The notes below the pieces were generated by a model. The model was not told where the DNA came from, made no database searches, and saw only the letters and a program-made list of their open reading frames with translations. From UBA1764 sp045642565 (lineage in GTDB: Bacteria; Bacillota; Clostridia; Peptostreptococcales; Anaerovoracaceae): a DNA stretch of 64,000 bases. The position numbers and the translations under genes are program-made. This document shows, piece by piece, positions 32,133-41,317 of this stretch. Each line of letters begins with the position of its first letter. The stretch's first letter is position 1. The DNA lies in NCBI GenBank assembly GCA_045642565.1, contig JAZUJE010000022.1:1-64000 (forward strand), in the 5' to 3' direction.

Positions 32133-33266
32133 TTATTTAAGGTTGCCCTGATCATTAACAGTGATAACAGTTGCAAGTGATTCAGCAGCTACAGTAACAT
32201 CGTTGCTAACTGTAATCTTTCCACCAAACATGTCAGCTACGAGAGCTTTGTAATCATCCTGTGTGAAGCCATCAGCCCACTTGGTTGAATTCAAAGGAAT
32301 CTGAACATAGTTTGCTTCTGGATCTGTACCAACAAGACCGAGTGTAGTAATCTTTCCACCATAGTCAGCCCAGTTGTCATTAAGAGTGAGCTCTGTAAGA
32401 AGTGTCTTAACTGTTGCTGCAAGGCCCTTCATTGCAGATGTAACTGTCATACCTTCGCCATACATATCAATTGTCGGAGCCTGGTCAACGTCAACACCGA
32501 TAACTTTTCCGCCAACCTTAGCAGCAGCTTCTGCAGCTGATGTATAGATACCACCACCGCAAGAGAATACTACTTCTACACCCTTGTTCTGATACCATGT
32601 ATCCATAGCTGCTGTGATATCAGCATCGCCAAAGAACTGGTTGCCATATGCATATTCGCAAACAACGTCTGTGAGACCAAGTTCAGCAGCAGCAGCATCT
32701 ACGCCCTGAACGAAACCATAACCGTAACGTACTACAGCAGGAACTGCCATTCCGCCAAGGAAACCAACATGCTTGTATCCAAGCTTAACTGCTGCAACAC
32801 CAGCCATATATCCGCAAAGTTCTTCTGAGTAAACTGCTGAGAAGAGGTTTGATGGAAGTGTTGTCATACCTGCGCCAGAAAAATCTCCGTCGGAAACATC
32901 AAGTGCAATAAAGTATACATCTGGATATGTTCCTACAGATGCAGCAAGTGCTCCGGCAAATGCATAACCTGGAGTTACGATTACATTGAAGCCATCAGCG
33001 ATAGCAGCATCGATCATAGCTGTTCTTTCAGCATCACTATCTCCAGCTGGCTTATAGTAGTTGAATTTAATTCCATTTGCTTCGCAGAATTCTTTGCAAC
33101 CTTCATATGTAGCCTGGTTAAAAGATTCATCTGTGATATCACCATAGTCTGTAATCATTGCTACAGAATAGGCAGCATCAGTTTCTTGTGCTTCTTCTTT
33201 TTCTCCGCAAGCAGCAAGTGTAAATACCATTGCAAGTGCGAGGAGAATTGCTAAAAACTTTTTCAT
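32133..33266 (-). CDS. BMP-family nucleoside-binding lipoprotein
   Basis: A 377-residue substrate-binding lipoprotein; signal peptide with lipobox LAAC (C20). The mature part has the BMP/PnrA fold signatures AMITDYGDITDESFNQATYEG near the N-terminus and GFLGGMAVPAVVRYGYGFVQG, GKVIGVDVDQ later. PnrA-type proteins bind purine nucleosides; BMP relatives in Bacillus serve guanosine uptake. Strong GGAGG ribosome site. A 7-bp hairpin (33281-33298) lies directly before the ribosome site, and an inverted repeat (33313-33329) lies in the promoter region. Confidence 0.93.
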   Translation of the reverse strand: MKKFLAILLALAMVFTLAACGEKEEAQETDAAYSVAMITDYGDITDESFNQATYEGCKEFCEANGIKFNYYKPAGDSDAERTAMIDAAIADGFNVIVTPGYAFAGALAASVGTYPDVYFIALDVSDGDFSGAGMTTLPSNLFSAVYSEELCGYMAGVAAVKLGYKHVGFLGGMAVPAVVRYGYGFVQGVDAAAAELGLTDVVCEYAYGNQFFGDADITAAMDTWYQNKGVEVVFSCGGGIYTSAAEAAAKVGGKVIGVDVDQAPTIDMYGEGMTVTSAMKGLAATVKTLLTELTLNDNWADYGGKITTLGLVGTDPEANYVQIPLNSTKWADGFTQDDYKALVADMFGGKITVSNDVTVAAESLATVITVNDQGNLK

Positions 33267-33312
33267 TATTTTCCTCCTTAATTGGATTCCTATCCAATAA
33301 TTAACTATATCA

Positions 33313-33329
33313 GTTCGTTTAATACGAAC
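33313..33329. promoter_or_regulatory. Inverted repeat upstream of the BMP gene, candidate operator
   Basis: GTTCGT-TTAAT-ACGAAC: perfect 6-bp arms around a 5-nt centre. On the minus strand it precedes a TATAGT-like -10 box by a few bases. The half-site ACGAAC somewhat resembles purine-regulator boxes, but the spacing does not fit known PurR sites. Regulator unknown. Confidence 0.4.
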
Positions 33330-33339
33330 ATATTGCCAA

Positions 33340-33759
33340 TTAATTTAAAATCTCGTATTTTTCGACAAAGTCGCCAAGCTCTTCTTTGTCGGCTGAAAGA
33401 CTTAATACGAAATCCGGACCATACTTTTCTGATGCAGCAGCCAACCTTTCCAAAAATACCGGAAGATCTTCTAACTTTACATCTGCATGCTTAAGTATAC
33501 TGTCAATATAAATTGTCTCGATATCATGATCTTGGCTGATTATTCCCAAAATAAAACCGATGTATTCATCTGTATTTGTAATCAATTCGTAATCTTCCAT
33601 ACAAACGACACGAATCCGATAACTCAAATCATACATCAGTCTTTGGTTTTTATTAATAAAAACGACGCTCCCGTTTACTTTATCAAGACAATCGTTGGCC
33701 ATGTCTACCATCTGTTTAGTTTTTCCTGAGCCTTTATGACCGACGAGTAATTTCACCAT
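33340..33759 (-). CDS. Small P-loop NTPase-like protein, unknown function
   Basis: 139 residues from the ATG at 33759, which is chosen because AAGGAG lies 9 nt upstream. It begins MVKLLVGHKGSGKTKQMVDMAN, a clear Walker A motif within the first 16 residues. A possible Walker B region is IETIYIDSILKHAD. The rest is alternating strand and helix; length is near the minimum for a P-loop domain. I do not recognise a characterised family. It lies 34 nt after rlmN on the same strand and probably shares its transcript. Confidence 0.75.
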   Translation of the reverse strand: MVKLLVGHKGSGKTKQMVDMANDCLDKVNGSVVFINKNQRLMYDLSYRIRVVCMEDYELITNTDEYIGFILGIISQDHDIETIYIDSILKHADVKLEDLPVFLERLAAASEKYGPDFVLSLSADKEELGDFVEKYEILN

Positions 33760-33793
33760 TGGCGCCATCTCCTTCCATTCAACTATGTTAATA

Positions 33794-34816
33794 TTATAAC
33801 AGTTTCTTGCGTAATTGTCCACATGCGGCGTCAATATCCGAGCCTAATTCCCGTCTAACAGTTGTTGGAATTCCAAGCTTTTCGAGCTTTGCAGCAAAAA
33901 GTTTTGCTGATTCTCTGCTTGTTCCTTTGAGACCTGTCTCTTGTACAGGATTCAGTGGTATCAAATTAACATGACAAAGCTGCCCTTCCAATAGCTTTGC
34001 AAGCTTTTCGGCTGCTTTTGGACTATCATTTTGCCCTGAAATCAGCGTATATTCATAACTGACACGGCGAGAAGTTTTCTCTTCGTGGGCTTTACAAGCT
34101 TTTATAAGCTGCTCAAGGCTATATTTTTTGGCAATAGGCATAATTTCTTCTCGTTCTTCTTGTGATGAAGCATGCAGGCTGATTGCCAGATTTACCTGTG
34201 GATATTCATCCGTAAAACGCTCTATCATCGGAACTATGCCACAAGTTGAAACAGTTATATTTCTAAAGCTTAGGTTAATTCCTTGAGGGTCATGGATCAT
34301 ATCAAGAAATTTGCACAATTCTTCATAATTATCAAATGGCTCGCCCATTCCCATAAGTACTATATGATTTATGTCGGAATTAGTAGAACGCTTGATGGTC
34401 AAATATTCATCTAATATCTCCCACGCTTTAAGATTTCGGCGTTTTCCTCCTATGGTGCTGGCACAAAATTTACAGCCCATATTACAGCCAACCTGTGTAG
34501 AAAGGCATAAAGAATTGCCATATTCATAGCTCATAAATACTGCTTCGATATGTTCTCCATCAGGGCATCTTAAAAGATACTTTCTGGTGCCATCAGAAGA
34601 TACCTGTTCAAGTTCTATTTCCAGATTATCAAAAGCAAAATTAGAGCTTAATTCTTCCTTTAAAGCCTTTGGAAGATTTGCCATCTCGTCCCAAGTTCTA
34701 GCTCCCTTACTTAACCATTCAAAAATTTGCTTTTCCCTAAATAATGGCTGGTTTATGGAAACTAAAAAGGCAGATAGTTCTTTCCTATTTATTTCTTTAA
34801 TGTTAATTATTGACAT
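33794..34816 (-). CDS. rlmN: Dual-specificity 23S rRNA/tRNA methyltransferase RlmN
   Basis: A 340-residue radical-SAM methyltransferase that makes m2A2503 in 23S rRNA and m2A37 in tRNA. The cluster motif CNMGCKFCAS (C-x3-C-x2-C) follows LCLSTQVG. The conserved cysteine near the C-terminus (DIDAACGQL) and the second one used for the methyl adduct are present. Length typical. Ribosome site AAAGGAAA. Its promoter overlaps the ribosome site region of divergent comEC. Confidence 0.95.
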   Translation of the reverse strand: MSIINIKEINRKELSAFLVSINQPLFREKQIFEWLSKGARTWDEMANLPKALKEELSSNFAFDNLEIELEQVSSDGTRKYLLRCPDGEHIEAVFMSYEYGNSLCLSTQVGCNMGCKFCASTIGGKRRNLKAWEILDEYLTIKRSTNSDINHIVLMGMGEPFDNYEELCKFLDMIHDPQGINLSFRNITVSTCGIVPMIERFTDEYPQVNLAISLHASSQEEREEIMPIAKKYSLEQLIKACKAHEEKTSRRVSYEYTLISGQNDSPKAAEKLAKLLEGQLCHVNLIPLNPVQETGLKGTSRESAKLFAAKLEKLGIPTTVRRELGSDIDAACGQLRKKLL

Positions 34817-34841
34817 TTATTTCCTTTCATGCTACCCTAAC

Positions 34842-34870
34842 CTTATACCATATTTTACCAAATTTTTCAA
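34842..34870 (-). promoter_or_regulatory. Promoter of rlmN
   Basis: TTGAAA (34870-34865), a 17-nt spacer and TATAAG (34847-34842) on the minus strand, with TGG before the -10. The -35 lies 8 nt from the comEC start codon on the other strand. Confidence 0.65.
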
Positions 34871-34877
34871 GGGTATT

Positions 34878-37010
34878 ATGAGAAGACCAATTATTTATAT
34901 ACTGTTTTCTGAATGTTTAATCATTCTCATATTAATCAAGGGCTTTGGATTTGACTTATACCATACAGATATAAGTCAATATTATGATAGCATACAAACC
35001 ATCAGCGGAACTGTTAAAACAGTGCAAATTAAAAAAAATTATGCTGCCCTTACAGTTGATTTAGGACATGAAAACATACTTCTTCGCTTAAAGAATGTAA
35101 ACGAAGAAGATTACATTTTCGATTTAGTTGGACGCAAAATTACGGCTACGGGGAAAATAACAGAGCCGGCCAAAGCTACAAATCCAGGATGTTTTGATTA
35201 TAGAAATTATCTCAGAGCCAGAAAATGCTATGGAATTATTGAAGTCTCAAAATTCAAATTCGAGCCAAGCACAATAGTAAATCCTTTTTCTCACTACATT
35301 TCAGTACAAAAAGGTCTATTCTTTAGTGCCGCTAAAAATATGATTAATGAAAAAAGCTTTTCAATTTTATCGGGAGTTCTTTTTGGCGAAAAAGGATATA
35401 TGGATGAAAACTTATACGAGCAATTCCAATTAAATGGAATTGCTCATGTTTTGGCAGTATCAGGCTTACATGTAGGTTTAGTATACGGAACAATTCAAAA
35501 GCTTTTAAAACGAAAGGACTTGTTATCAGGGATAATCGGAATGCTATGTTTGCTTATTTATGCAGCCCTTTCAAATTTTGCCGTATCGGTAATCAGAGCA
35601 GCTTCTATGATTTGCTTAAGCATAATAGCCTTTCAGATTAGAAGAAGATATGACATGCTGTCTGCAGCAAGTTTTGTTGCTATTGTCTTACTTTTGATTA
35701 ATCCATATTACATTTTTGACAGTGGCGCTCAACTGTCTTTTCTTGCAGCATATTCTTTAGCAGTATTACTTCCGTGGTTCGAAAGCAGATTCAAAAAAAT
35801 ATGCGACAAATATAGAAGTGATTTTTTGTATAAAATAGGAAGCCCTTTTATAGCGGGCATAAGCTTACAAATCGGAATGGCCCCTCTGATGGCATATCAT
35901 TTTTTAAACTTTTCGCCATTAAGTTTGTTTATAAATCCGATAGCAATATATCTCGCATCATTACTTCTTCCTATTGGATTGATTTGCTTTTTCCTTTATC
36001 CTTTTAAACTTTTTTTCGCTGCAAGTTGCGGCGTGGCACAAACAGTGTGCTATTTACTTAATTCATTATCAAATCTTGCATACAAGATTTTACCTGGACT
36101 AAGCACTTGCGCTCCACCGTTTTCTTTAATCGCACTCTACTATCTGCTATTGTTTTTCAGTTTCTCAGAAGAAAGATATATTTTAATACGAAAAGGGAAA
36201 GACGACATTGTTGTTTTACTAAATTGTATATTAATATCTTTTGCCTGCATTATGCCCTTTGCACTTGGAATATCACAAAACGTAATTCCATGGAAATACA
36301 ATAATTATGATTTTGTTTTCCTTGATGTTGGACAAGGCGATTCAACACATATACAAAGTGCCGGATTAAATATGCTTATTGATGGTGGAGGATCAATTTA
36401 TAAAGATATAGCTGAAAATACTTTAAAGCCCTATTTACTTAAAAACGGAGTTTATAAATTAGATTTAGCTATAGTGACACATTTGGACACAGATCATAGT
36501 AAAGGGATTGCAGATTTATCGCAAAGCATGAAAATAAAAACTATCATTTTCCCGGAATCAGCTAAAGGCGAAGACTTATCTAATTTTAATAGCGAAAATA
36601 TTATTTTTCTTAAAGCCGGAGATTCTATCAGATTCGGAAATCTTAACATCAAAATTTTATCTGCTAATGGAAATGATGCAAATTCCGGCTCCTTGGTTTG
36701 CAGTTGCGAAGGAGCTGAGTATAGTGCTCTCTTTATGGCTGATGCCCCTATTGCAAGCGAAGACAGGATAAATTTTCCAGATATAGATATCCTTAAAGTT
36801 GGTCACCACGGAAGTAAAACATCAACATCTGAAAGGCTTTTACAAGCGGCAAGCCCTGAAATTGCAATAATTTCCTGCGGCAAAAACAACAAATATGGGC
36901 ATCCTACAGAGCGGGTTCTTGAACTACTTAAAAACTCGGGTATAATTATAAAGAGAACTGATTTGGAAGGTGCAATATGCATAAAGAACAAGAACATCCT
37001 TACAAATTAA
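34878..37010 (+). CDS. comEC: ComEC/Rec2 family DNA uptake channel protein
   Basis: 710 residues from the ATG at 34878; the open frame extends upstream across rlmN but that part is antisense to a real gene. An N-terminal membrane and OB-like region is followed by the competence domain with HVLAVSGLHVGLVYG and about eight transmembrane helices. The C-terminus is a metallo-beta-lactamase-type domain: FLDVGQGDS, VTHLDTDHSKG and VGHHGSKTS. ComEC conducts single-stranded DNA across the membrane during transformation and its hydrolase domain may degrade the other strand. No comEA adjoins it. It overlaps holA by 34 nt, a common pairing. Confidence 0.93.
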   Translation: MRRPIIYILFSECLIILILIKGFGFDLYHTDISQYYDSIQTISGTVKTVQIKKNYAALTVDLGHENILLRLKNVNEEDYIFDLVGRKITATGKITEPAKATNPGCFDYRNYLRARKCYGIIEVSKFKFEPSTIVNPFSHYISVQKGLFFSAAKNMINEKSFSILSGVLFGEKGYMDENLYEQFQLNGIAHVLAVSGLHVGLVYGTIQKLLKRKDLLSGIIGMLCLLIYAALSNFAVSVIRAASMICLSIIAFQIRRRYDMLSAASFVAIVLLLINPYYIFDSGAQLSFLAAYSLAVLLPWFESRFKKICDKYRSDFLYKIGSPFIAGISLQIGMAPLMAYHFLNFSPLSLFINPIAIYLASLLLPIGLICFFLYPFKLFFAASCGVAQTVCYLLNSLSNLAYKILPGLSTCAPPFSLIALYYLLLFFSFSEERYILIRKGKDDIVVLLNCILISFACIMPFALGISQNVIPWKYNNYDFVFLDVGQGDSTHIQSAGLNMLIDGGGSIYKDIAENTLKPYLLKNGVYKLDLAIVTHLDTDHSKGIADLSQSMKIKTIIFPESAKGEDLSNFNSENIIFLKAGDSIRFGNLNIKILSANGNDANSGSLVCSCEGAEYSALFMADAPIASEDRINFPDIDILKVGHHGSKTSTSERLLQAASPEIAIISCGKNNKYGHPTERVLELLKNSGIIIKRTDLEGAICIKNKNILTN

Positions 37011-37933
37011 TAAATCGCATTATTAAAAGCGGAGATTTTCCTACAGTAATTTTAATGTACGGCAAAGAACGCTTTATGATTGAATGGGCATATAAGAGCT
37101 TAAAAAAAGCTCTTGTTAATCCTGCAACTGGAAGCTTAGACTATACCCTTTTTCACGAAGCCGAAACAACAGAAGCCGAAATTATTTCTGCATGCGAAAC
37201 TGTACCTTTTATGTCAGAAAAGAAATTGATCGTAATAAAAGATTTAGATTTAGATTTGAGTGATTATATCAGTGATATTCCAAGGACAAGCTTATTAGTA
37301 ATAGTTCAGGAAAAAGTAGATAAACGAAAGTCCTTGTACAAAAAAATAGAACAAGTCGGTTTAAGCTTCGATTTCACACCACTTGACGAGGCAACATTAG
37401 TTACATGGGTTCATAAAAGAATTCCAAATATAAGTAAAGAAGATTTGCTGCATTTTGCTAAAGATGCAGGATATTTTGATAACGAAAGAGATTATAATCT
37501 TTTTAATTTTGAAAATGACTTAAAGAAAGCTTACGCTTTATATGACAATCAAGCAAATATAAGCTATGACGATATGAAAAATGTGTCATCGGCAGATTAT
37601 GAAAATAATGCTTTTAAATTGCTTGATGCAGCTTTTTCAAATAAAAAAAGCGAGGCTATGCGCATGCTTAACCAATTTAAAACAACAAGCGATGTGATAA
37701 AATTTCACGGTTTACTTTGTTCTCAGCTTGAAATTATGCTTGAAGCCCGAGAGAATCCTAATATCACCGGAGTAAACCCTTATAGACTTAAAAAAGCTAT
37801 AGCTGCATCAGAGCATCTTACAACAGCCCGTCTTAAAGCTGCACTTTCAGCGTGCTATAAAATTGAAAGCGAAATAAAAAGCGGACGTATGGACGCCCGC
37901 CTTTCTTTAGAATTGTTTGTCGCTAAAATCTAA
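36977..37933 (+). CDS. holA: DNA polymerase III delta subunit
   Basis: A 318-residue clamp-loader subunit. The N-terminal region reads VILMYGKERFMIEWAYKSLKKAL (degenerate P-loop area), with AETTEAEIISACETVPFMSEKKLIVIKDL typical of HolA. The C-terminal collar domain ends SGRMDARLSLELFVAKI. It is translated from within the end of comEC. rpsT, which often follows holA, is absent. The convergent penicillin-binding protein gene ends 2 nt away with no room for a terminator. Confidence 0.9.
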   Translation: MHKEQEHPYKLINRIIKSGDFPTVILMYGKERFMIEWAYKSLKKALVNPATGSLDYTLFHEAETTEAEIISACETVPFMSEKKLIVIKDLDLDLSDYISDIPRTSLLVIVQEKVDKRKSLYKKIEQVGLSFDFTPLDEATLVTWVHKRIPNISKEDLLHFAKDAGYFDNERDYNLFNFENDLKKAYALYDNQANISYDDMKNVSSADYENNAFKLLDAAFSNKKSEAMRMLNQFKTTSDVIKFHGLLCSQLEIMLEARENPNITGVNPYRLKKAIAASEHLTTARLKAALSACYKIESEIKSGRMDARLSLELFVAKI

Positions 37934-37935
37934 TT

Positions 37936-40900
37936 TTACCAAACCCACTCATCTTCATAATCTTCATCTTCATAGTCTTCGTCTTCATAATCGTAGTCTT
38001 CACCACCATCATCAATCGGATTCAATGGAATACTCGTATCTGCGTACGGAGAAACCGGATACTGACTTGGATTTGGATTATGATATGGACAATAATAATC
38101 TGGCAAATCATTAACAGCATCAGGCATACTATCCTTGGTTAAATTAAGTGAATGTCCCACACTAGCCTCAAATTGTGCAAGCTGTTTTTCCCAAGAAAGT
38201 CCGCCAGGTCTTACCACGCCAACCTTTGTCATGCTTGGGCAAAGAGGTGTTGCTAAATATCCAGATTGTGCACATACATCTGCGCTTGCTAATCCTACAA
38301 ATGGGCTTTCTTCATATGAGCCAGGCTCGGTTCCGGCAATAAAGATTTCTGTTAAAGCAGAAGCTGATGTTGTATATGGGCTATATGTTCCGGAATATTT
38401 ATCAACAGTAGCTGTAACGAAATCACCCTTCATCTCAAACTCTTCGCGAGGCAAAGTGGAACAAACCTGATCCATAATTTTTGCCCAAAGCTTTGCAGCT
38501 TTACTTGAATCTGAATTTACAGGAATATTTACATCGCTTCCAATCCAAGTTGCAGCAGAATACTGTGGGGTAAGTCCACAGAACCAAATATCATATCTAT
38601 CAGTTGTTGTTCCTGTCTTTCCGGCTGATGGTTGGCTTGATAATTTTGCACCAGATCCAAGGCCATTAGTTACAACAGTTCTTAAAATATCTGTCATAAG
38701 AGATGCAACCGATTCATCAAGAACCTCGACATGACTTGGTTCTTTAGAAAGAACTATATCTCCGTTCTTTGTCGTTACTGTAGTATAGCAAATAGGTTCA
38801 GTATATGTACCATAATTACCGAATGTACCATATGCTGCTGTCATCTCTAACGGAGAAATACCTCTTGTCATTCCACCAAGAGCAAGAGCTGAAGCATTAG
38901 CATCATTAACAGGCCCTTCATTTTCCGAAACAACAGATGTGATACCCATTTTACGCAATTGGTCTATGCTCCTTTGAGGATCCCCAATTTGCATATAAAG
39001 ATTTACAGCGCATGCATTGATTGATTGTTCAACAGCATGTCTTAAATTTGTAATACCTGTGTATCCTGCATACCAATTCTTTGGCCAAGCAGCTCCTCCA
39101 CGAAGAATCGGAGCATCATCTATTGGCATTGCAGCGGTAAAACCAGGGGTTCCTTCAAATCCCATCTGCAGCGCTAAAGAATATACCGCCAAAGGTTTAA
39201 TTGAAGATCCAGGCTGTCTTGTTGATGTAGCTCTGTTATATAAAAGTTTTCCTTCTATATCTCTTCCACCAACCATACCTTTAATGTAGCCTGTCTTATA
39301 ATCCATAATAACCATTGCCGATTGCGGTTGACGGACCTGTTGCTTTAATGTGAAGAAATCTTTTGAAATTGTTACTGTTCCATCATCATTCTTTGTAAAT
39401 GCATTTGGGTTTTCATCAAAGAATTCATGGGAAATAATCAAATCGCCATCTGCATTTCTATCTTTATATTCTTTGGCAATTTGCAATACACCGCCATCAC
39501 GGCTATAACATACGCCATCAACCATCTCATATAAATCTTTAAACTCGGCGCTGTAATCAATTTCTCCTGCAACTGTTGTTTTATAGAAATTCATACGCTT
39601 GCCACTATAAATCAACATATCGCCATTAGATAATTCTTTATACTCATCTGCAGAAAGTACAAAATTGCCATCTGCATTAAAGTATGTAGTCATATTATAA
39701 AGCAGAACCCTGCCATCTGAATCTAAAGCATTACCCTGTGCATCTTTTCTTTGAATAGCAACTCCAGGGAAATTATCAGGATTATCGTATTCTTTATCCA
39801 TAATTTCCTGAACACGCATATCCATGGTTGAATTAATTCTAAGACCGCCACTGTATAACAGTTTATTGGCTGTTTCTTCGTCATACCCTGCAGTAATTAA
39901 ATCTTTCAGAACCTGATCTTTAACATAATCTGCAAAATAAGATGTAGTTGTTGTATTAACTGCCGAAGAACCAGGATTTAAATAATCTCTGATTGAATCC
40001 GCTTTGGCTGATTCATATGTAGCATCATCAAGTTTACCTTGATCATGTAAGTAATATAATACTAATTTAATACGATCTGCTCCGGCTGGATTATAATAAA
40101 CAACCCAATCATCATCTTTGCTGATAACATCAAGTGCTTCTATATCTTCTACCGAATCTAATGCAACACGTTTCAAAGGCGCATAATTGTTTGGGCTTTG
40201 CGGTAAGGCTGCAAGCTGTGCACATTCAAGCAAACTTAAATCTTGAACATCTTTTGAGAAATATGCTTCTGCCGCAGCCGCGACACCATTGCAGTTGTAT
40301 CCCAAATAGATAGTATTAAGATATGCTTCAATAATTTGTTCTTTAGACAATTTTTGTTCAAGCTGTATTGTATAATAAGCCTCCATAACCTTACGTGATA
40401 ATGAACGTTCATTTTTAATTTGCGGAAGGTATAGGTTTCTTGCAAGTTGTTGAGTAATTGTTGATGTACCGCCTATACGTTCGCTTTGTCCTGATACCTT
40501 TTGCCATACAGCACCGACTATACGAATGAAGTTAAACCCGTGATGAGTCCAGAAAGTTTTATCTTCTATAGAAACAAAGCTATCAATTAGCTGTTTAGGA
40601 ATTTCGCTAAATTCCAAATTTGTTCTAAGCGCATTCCCAGAGTAAATATTATCTATGGTATTACCATCTTTATCATAAATAATTGAGTTTTCTGAAAGTA
40701 ACTCATAGATATTATCAGGATTAATGTCCGGAGCCTTGCTGATAGTAACGGCTACAAAACATGCCACAGCAATACCCATAGCAAGACAAACTGCAATTAT
40801 AATCAGTATTATCTTTTTTATAGATATTTTCTTGTGCTTCTTTTTTGCCTTAGGCATCTTAGGCTTTTTAGCATCCTCTCTGCTTTCTTCAATAACTGTT

Positions 40901-41313
40901 TCTTTTGTTTCAGCTTTTACATCTTCAGCTTTATTCTTTTTCTCCGAAATCAAAGCTTTGACCTTTGACTTAAGCTCTGTCAATTTTGAAACCGAAGTTT
41001 TATTTGCTTTCATAGCAACTCTTGAAAGTCTTACAGGCTCTTCATTTGCCTGTTCTGAATCTTCTTCAAGAATTTTTTCTAAATCAAAGTCTTCCGCATT
41101 GCCAAAACGCATTTTTGCATAACCCGGCTCTGCGAATAAAAGATCTGCATTTTCAGTTTTTAGCGGACGTTCTTCGATGATATCTTCAACTCTTGGAACA
41201 ACCATTGTTTTGGATAGATCATCTGTTTCTTCTGCCGAAGTTTCAAAACGATTTTTCAATTTTTCAAACTCTGACAAAACGTCTCTGTCGTACTCACTAT
41301 ATCTGTCACTCAT
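37936..41313 (-). CDS. Bifunctional class A penicillin-binding protein (PBP1A-like)
   Basis: 1125 residues from the ATG at 41313, which has GAGGGG upstream. A long acidic-then-lysine-rich cytoplasmic tail (1-165) precedes a transmembrane helix (~167-189). The GT51 glycosyltransferase has E250 in SIEDKTFWTHHG and GGTSTITQQLARN (281-293). The transpeptidase motifs are S-x-x-K in RQPGSSIKPLA, S-x-N in SINACAVN and KTGT in AGKTGTTTDRY. The C-terminus ends in an acidic repeat (YEDED units) and WVW. It polymerises and cross-links peptidoglycan. It follows ftsY by 4 nt as the last gene of the valS operon. Confidence 0.92.
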   Translation of the reverse strand: MSDRYSEYDRDVLSEFEKLKNRFETSAEETDDLSKTMVVPRVEDIIEERPLKTENADLLFAEPGYAKMRFGNAEDFDLEKILEEDSEQANEEPVRLSRVAMKANKTSVSKLTELKSKVKALISEKKNKAEDVKAETKETVIEESREDAKKPKMPKAKKKHKKISIKKIILIIIAVCLAMGIAVACFVAVTISKAPDINPDNIYELLSENSIIYDKDGNTIDNIYSGNALRTNLEFSEIPKQLIDSFVSIEDKTFWTHHGFNFIRIVGAVWQKVSGQSERIGGTSTITQQLARNLYLPQIKNERSLSRKVMEAYYTIQLEQKLSKEQIIEAYLNTIYLGYNCNGVAAAAEAYFSKDVQDLSLLECAQLAALPQSPNNYAPLKRVALDSVEDIEALDVISKDDDWVVYYNPAGADRIKLVLYYLHDQGKLDDATYESAKADSIRDYLNPGSSAVNTTTTSYFADYVKDQVLKDLITAGYDEETANKLLYSGGLRINSTMDMRVQEIMDKEYDNPDNFPGVAIQRKDAQGNALDSDGRVLLYNMTTYFNADGNFVLSADEYKELSNGDMLIYSGKRMNFYKTTVAGEIDYSAEFKDLYEMVDGVCYSRDGGVLQIAKEYKDRNADGDLIISHEFFDENPNAFTKNDDGTVTISKDFFTLKQQVRQPQSAMVIMDYKTGYIKGMVGGRDIEGKLLYNRATSTRQPGSSIKPLAVYSLALQMGFEGTPGFTAAMPIDDAPILRGGAAWPKNWYAGYTGITNLRHAVEQSINACAVNLYMQIGDPQRSIDQLRKMGITSVVSENEGPVNDANASALALGGMTRGISPLEMTAAYGTFGNYGTYTEPICYTTVTTKNGDIVLSKEPSHVEVLDESVASLMTDILRTVVTNGLGSGAKLSSQPSAGKTGTTTDRYDIWFCGLTPQYSAATWIGSDVNIPVNSDSSKAAKLWAKIMDQVCSTLPREEFEMKGDFVTATVDKYSGTYSPYTTSASALTEIFIAGTEPGSYEESPFVGLASADVCAQSGYLATPLCPSMTKVGVVRPGGLSWEKQLAQFEASVGHSLNLTKDSMPDAVNDLPDYYCPYHNPNPSQYPVSPYADTSIPLNPIDDGGEDYDYEDEDYEDEDYEDEWVW
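37942..38010 (-). repeat. Short tandem coding repeat at the 3' end of the penicillin-binding protein gene
   Basis: The DNA alternates tcttcat/tcttcg with ataatc/atagtc units and encodes repeated Asp/Glu-Tyr (YEDED) residues at the protein's C-terminus. Such tracts can vary in copy number by slippage. Confidence 0.55.
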
Positions 41314-41317
41314 ATTC

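Noticed and set aside
33313..33329. LexA box or PurR box upstream of the nucleoside-binding protein gene
   Set aside because: The half-sites are in the wrong order for LexA (GTTCG before CGAAC), and the 5-nt centre does not match the spacing of PurR box pairs.
34587..34877. 97 extra N-terminal residues of ComEC from the longest open frame
   Set aside because: This part is antisense to the 5' end of rlmN, has no ribosome site, and the normal ComEC N-terminus begins at 34878.
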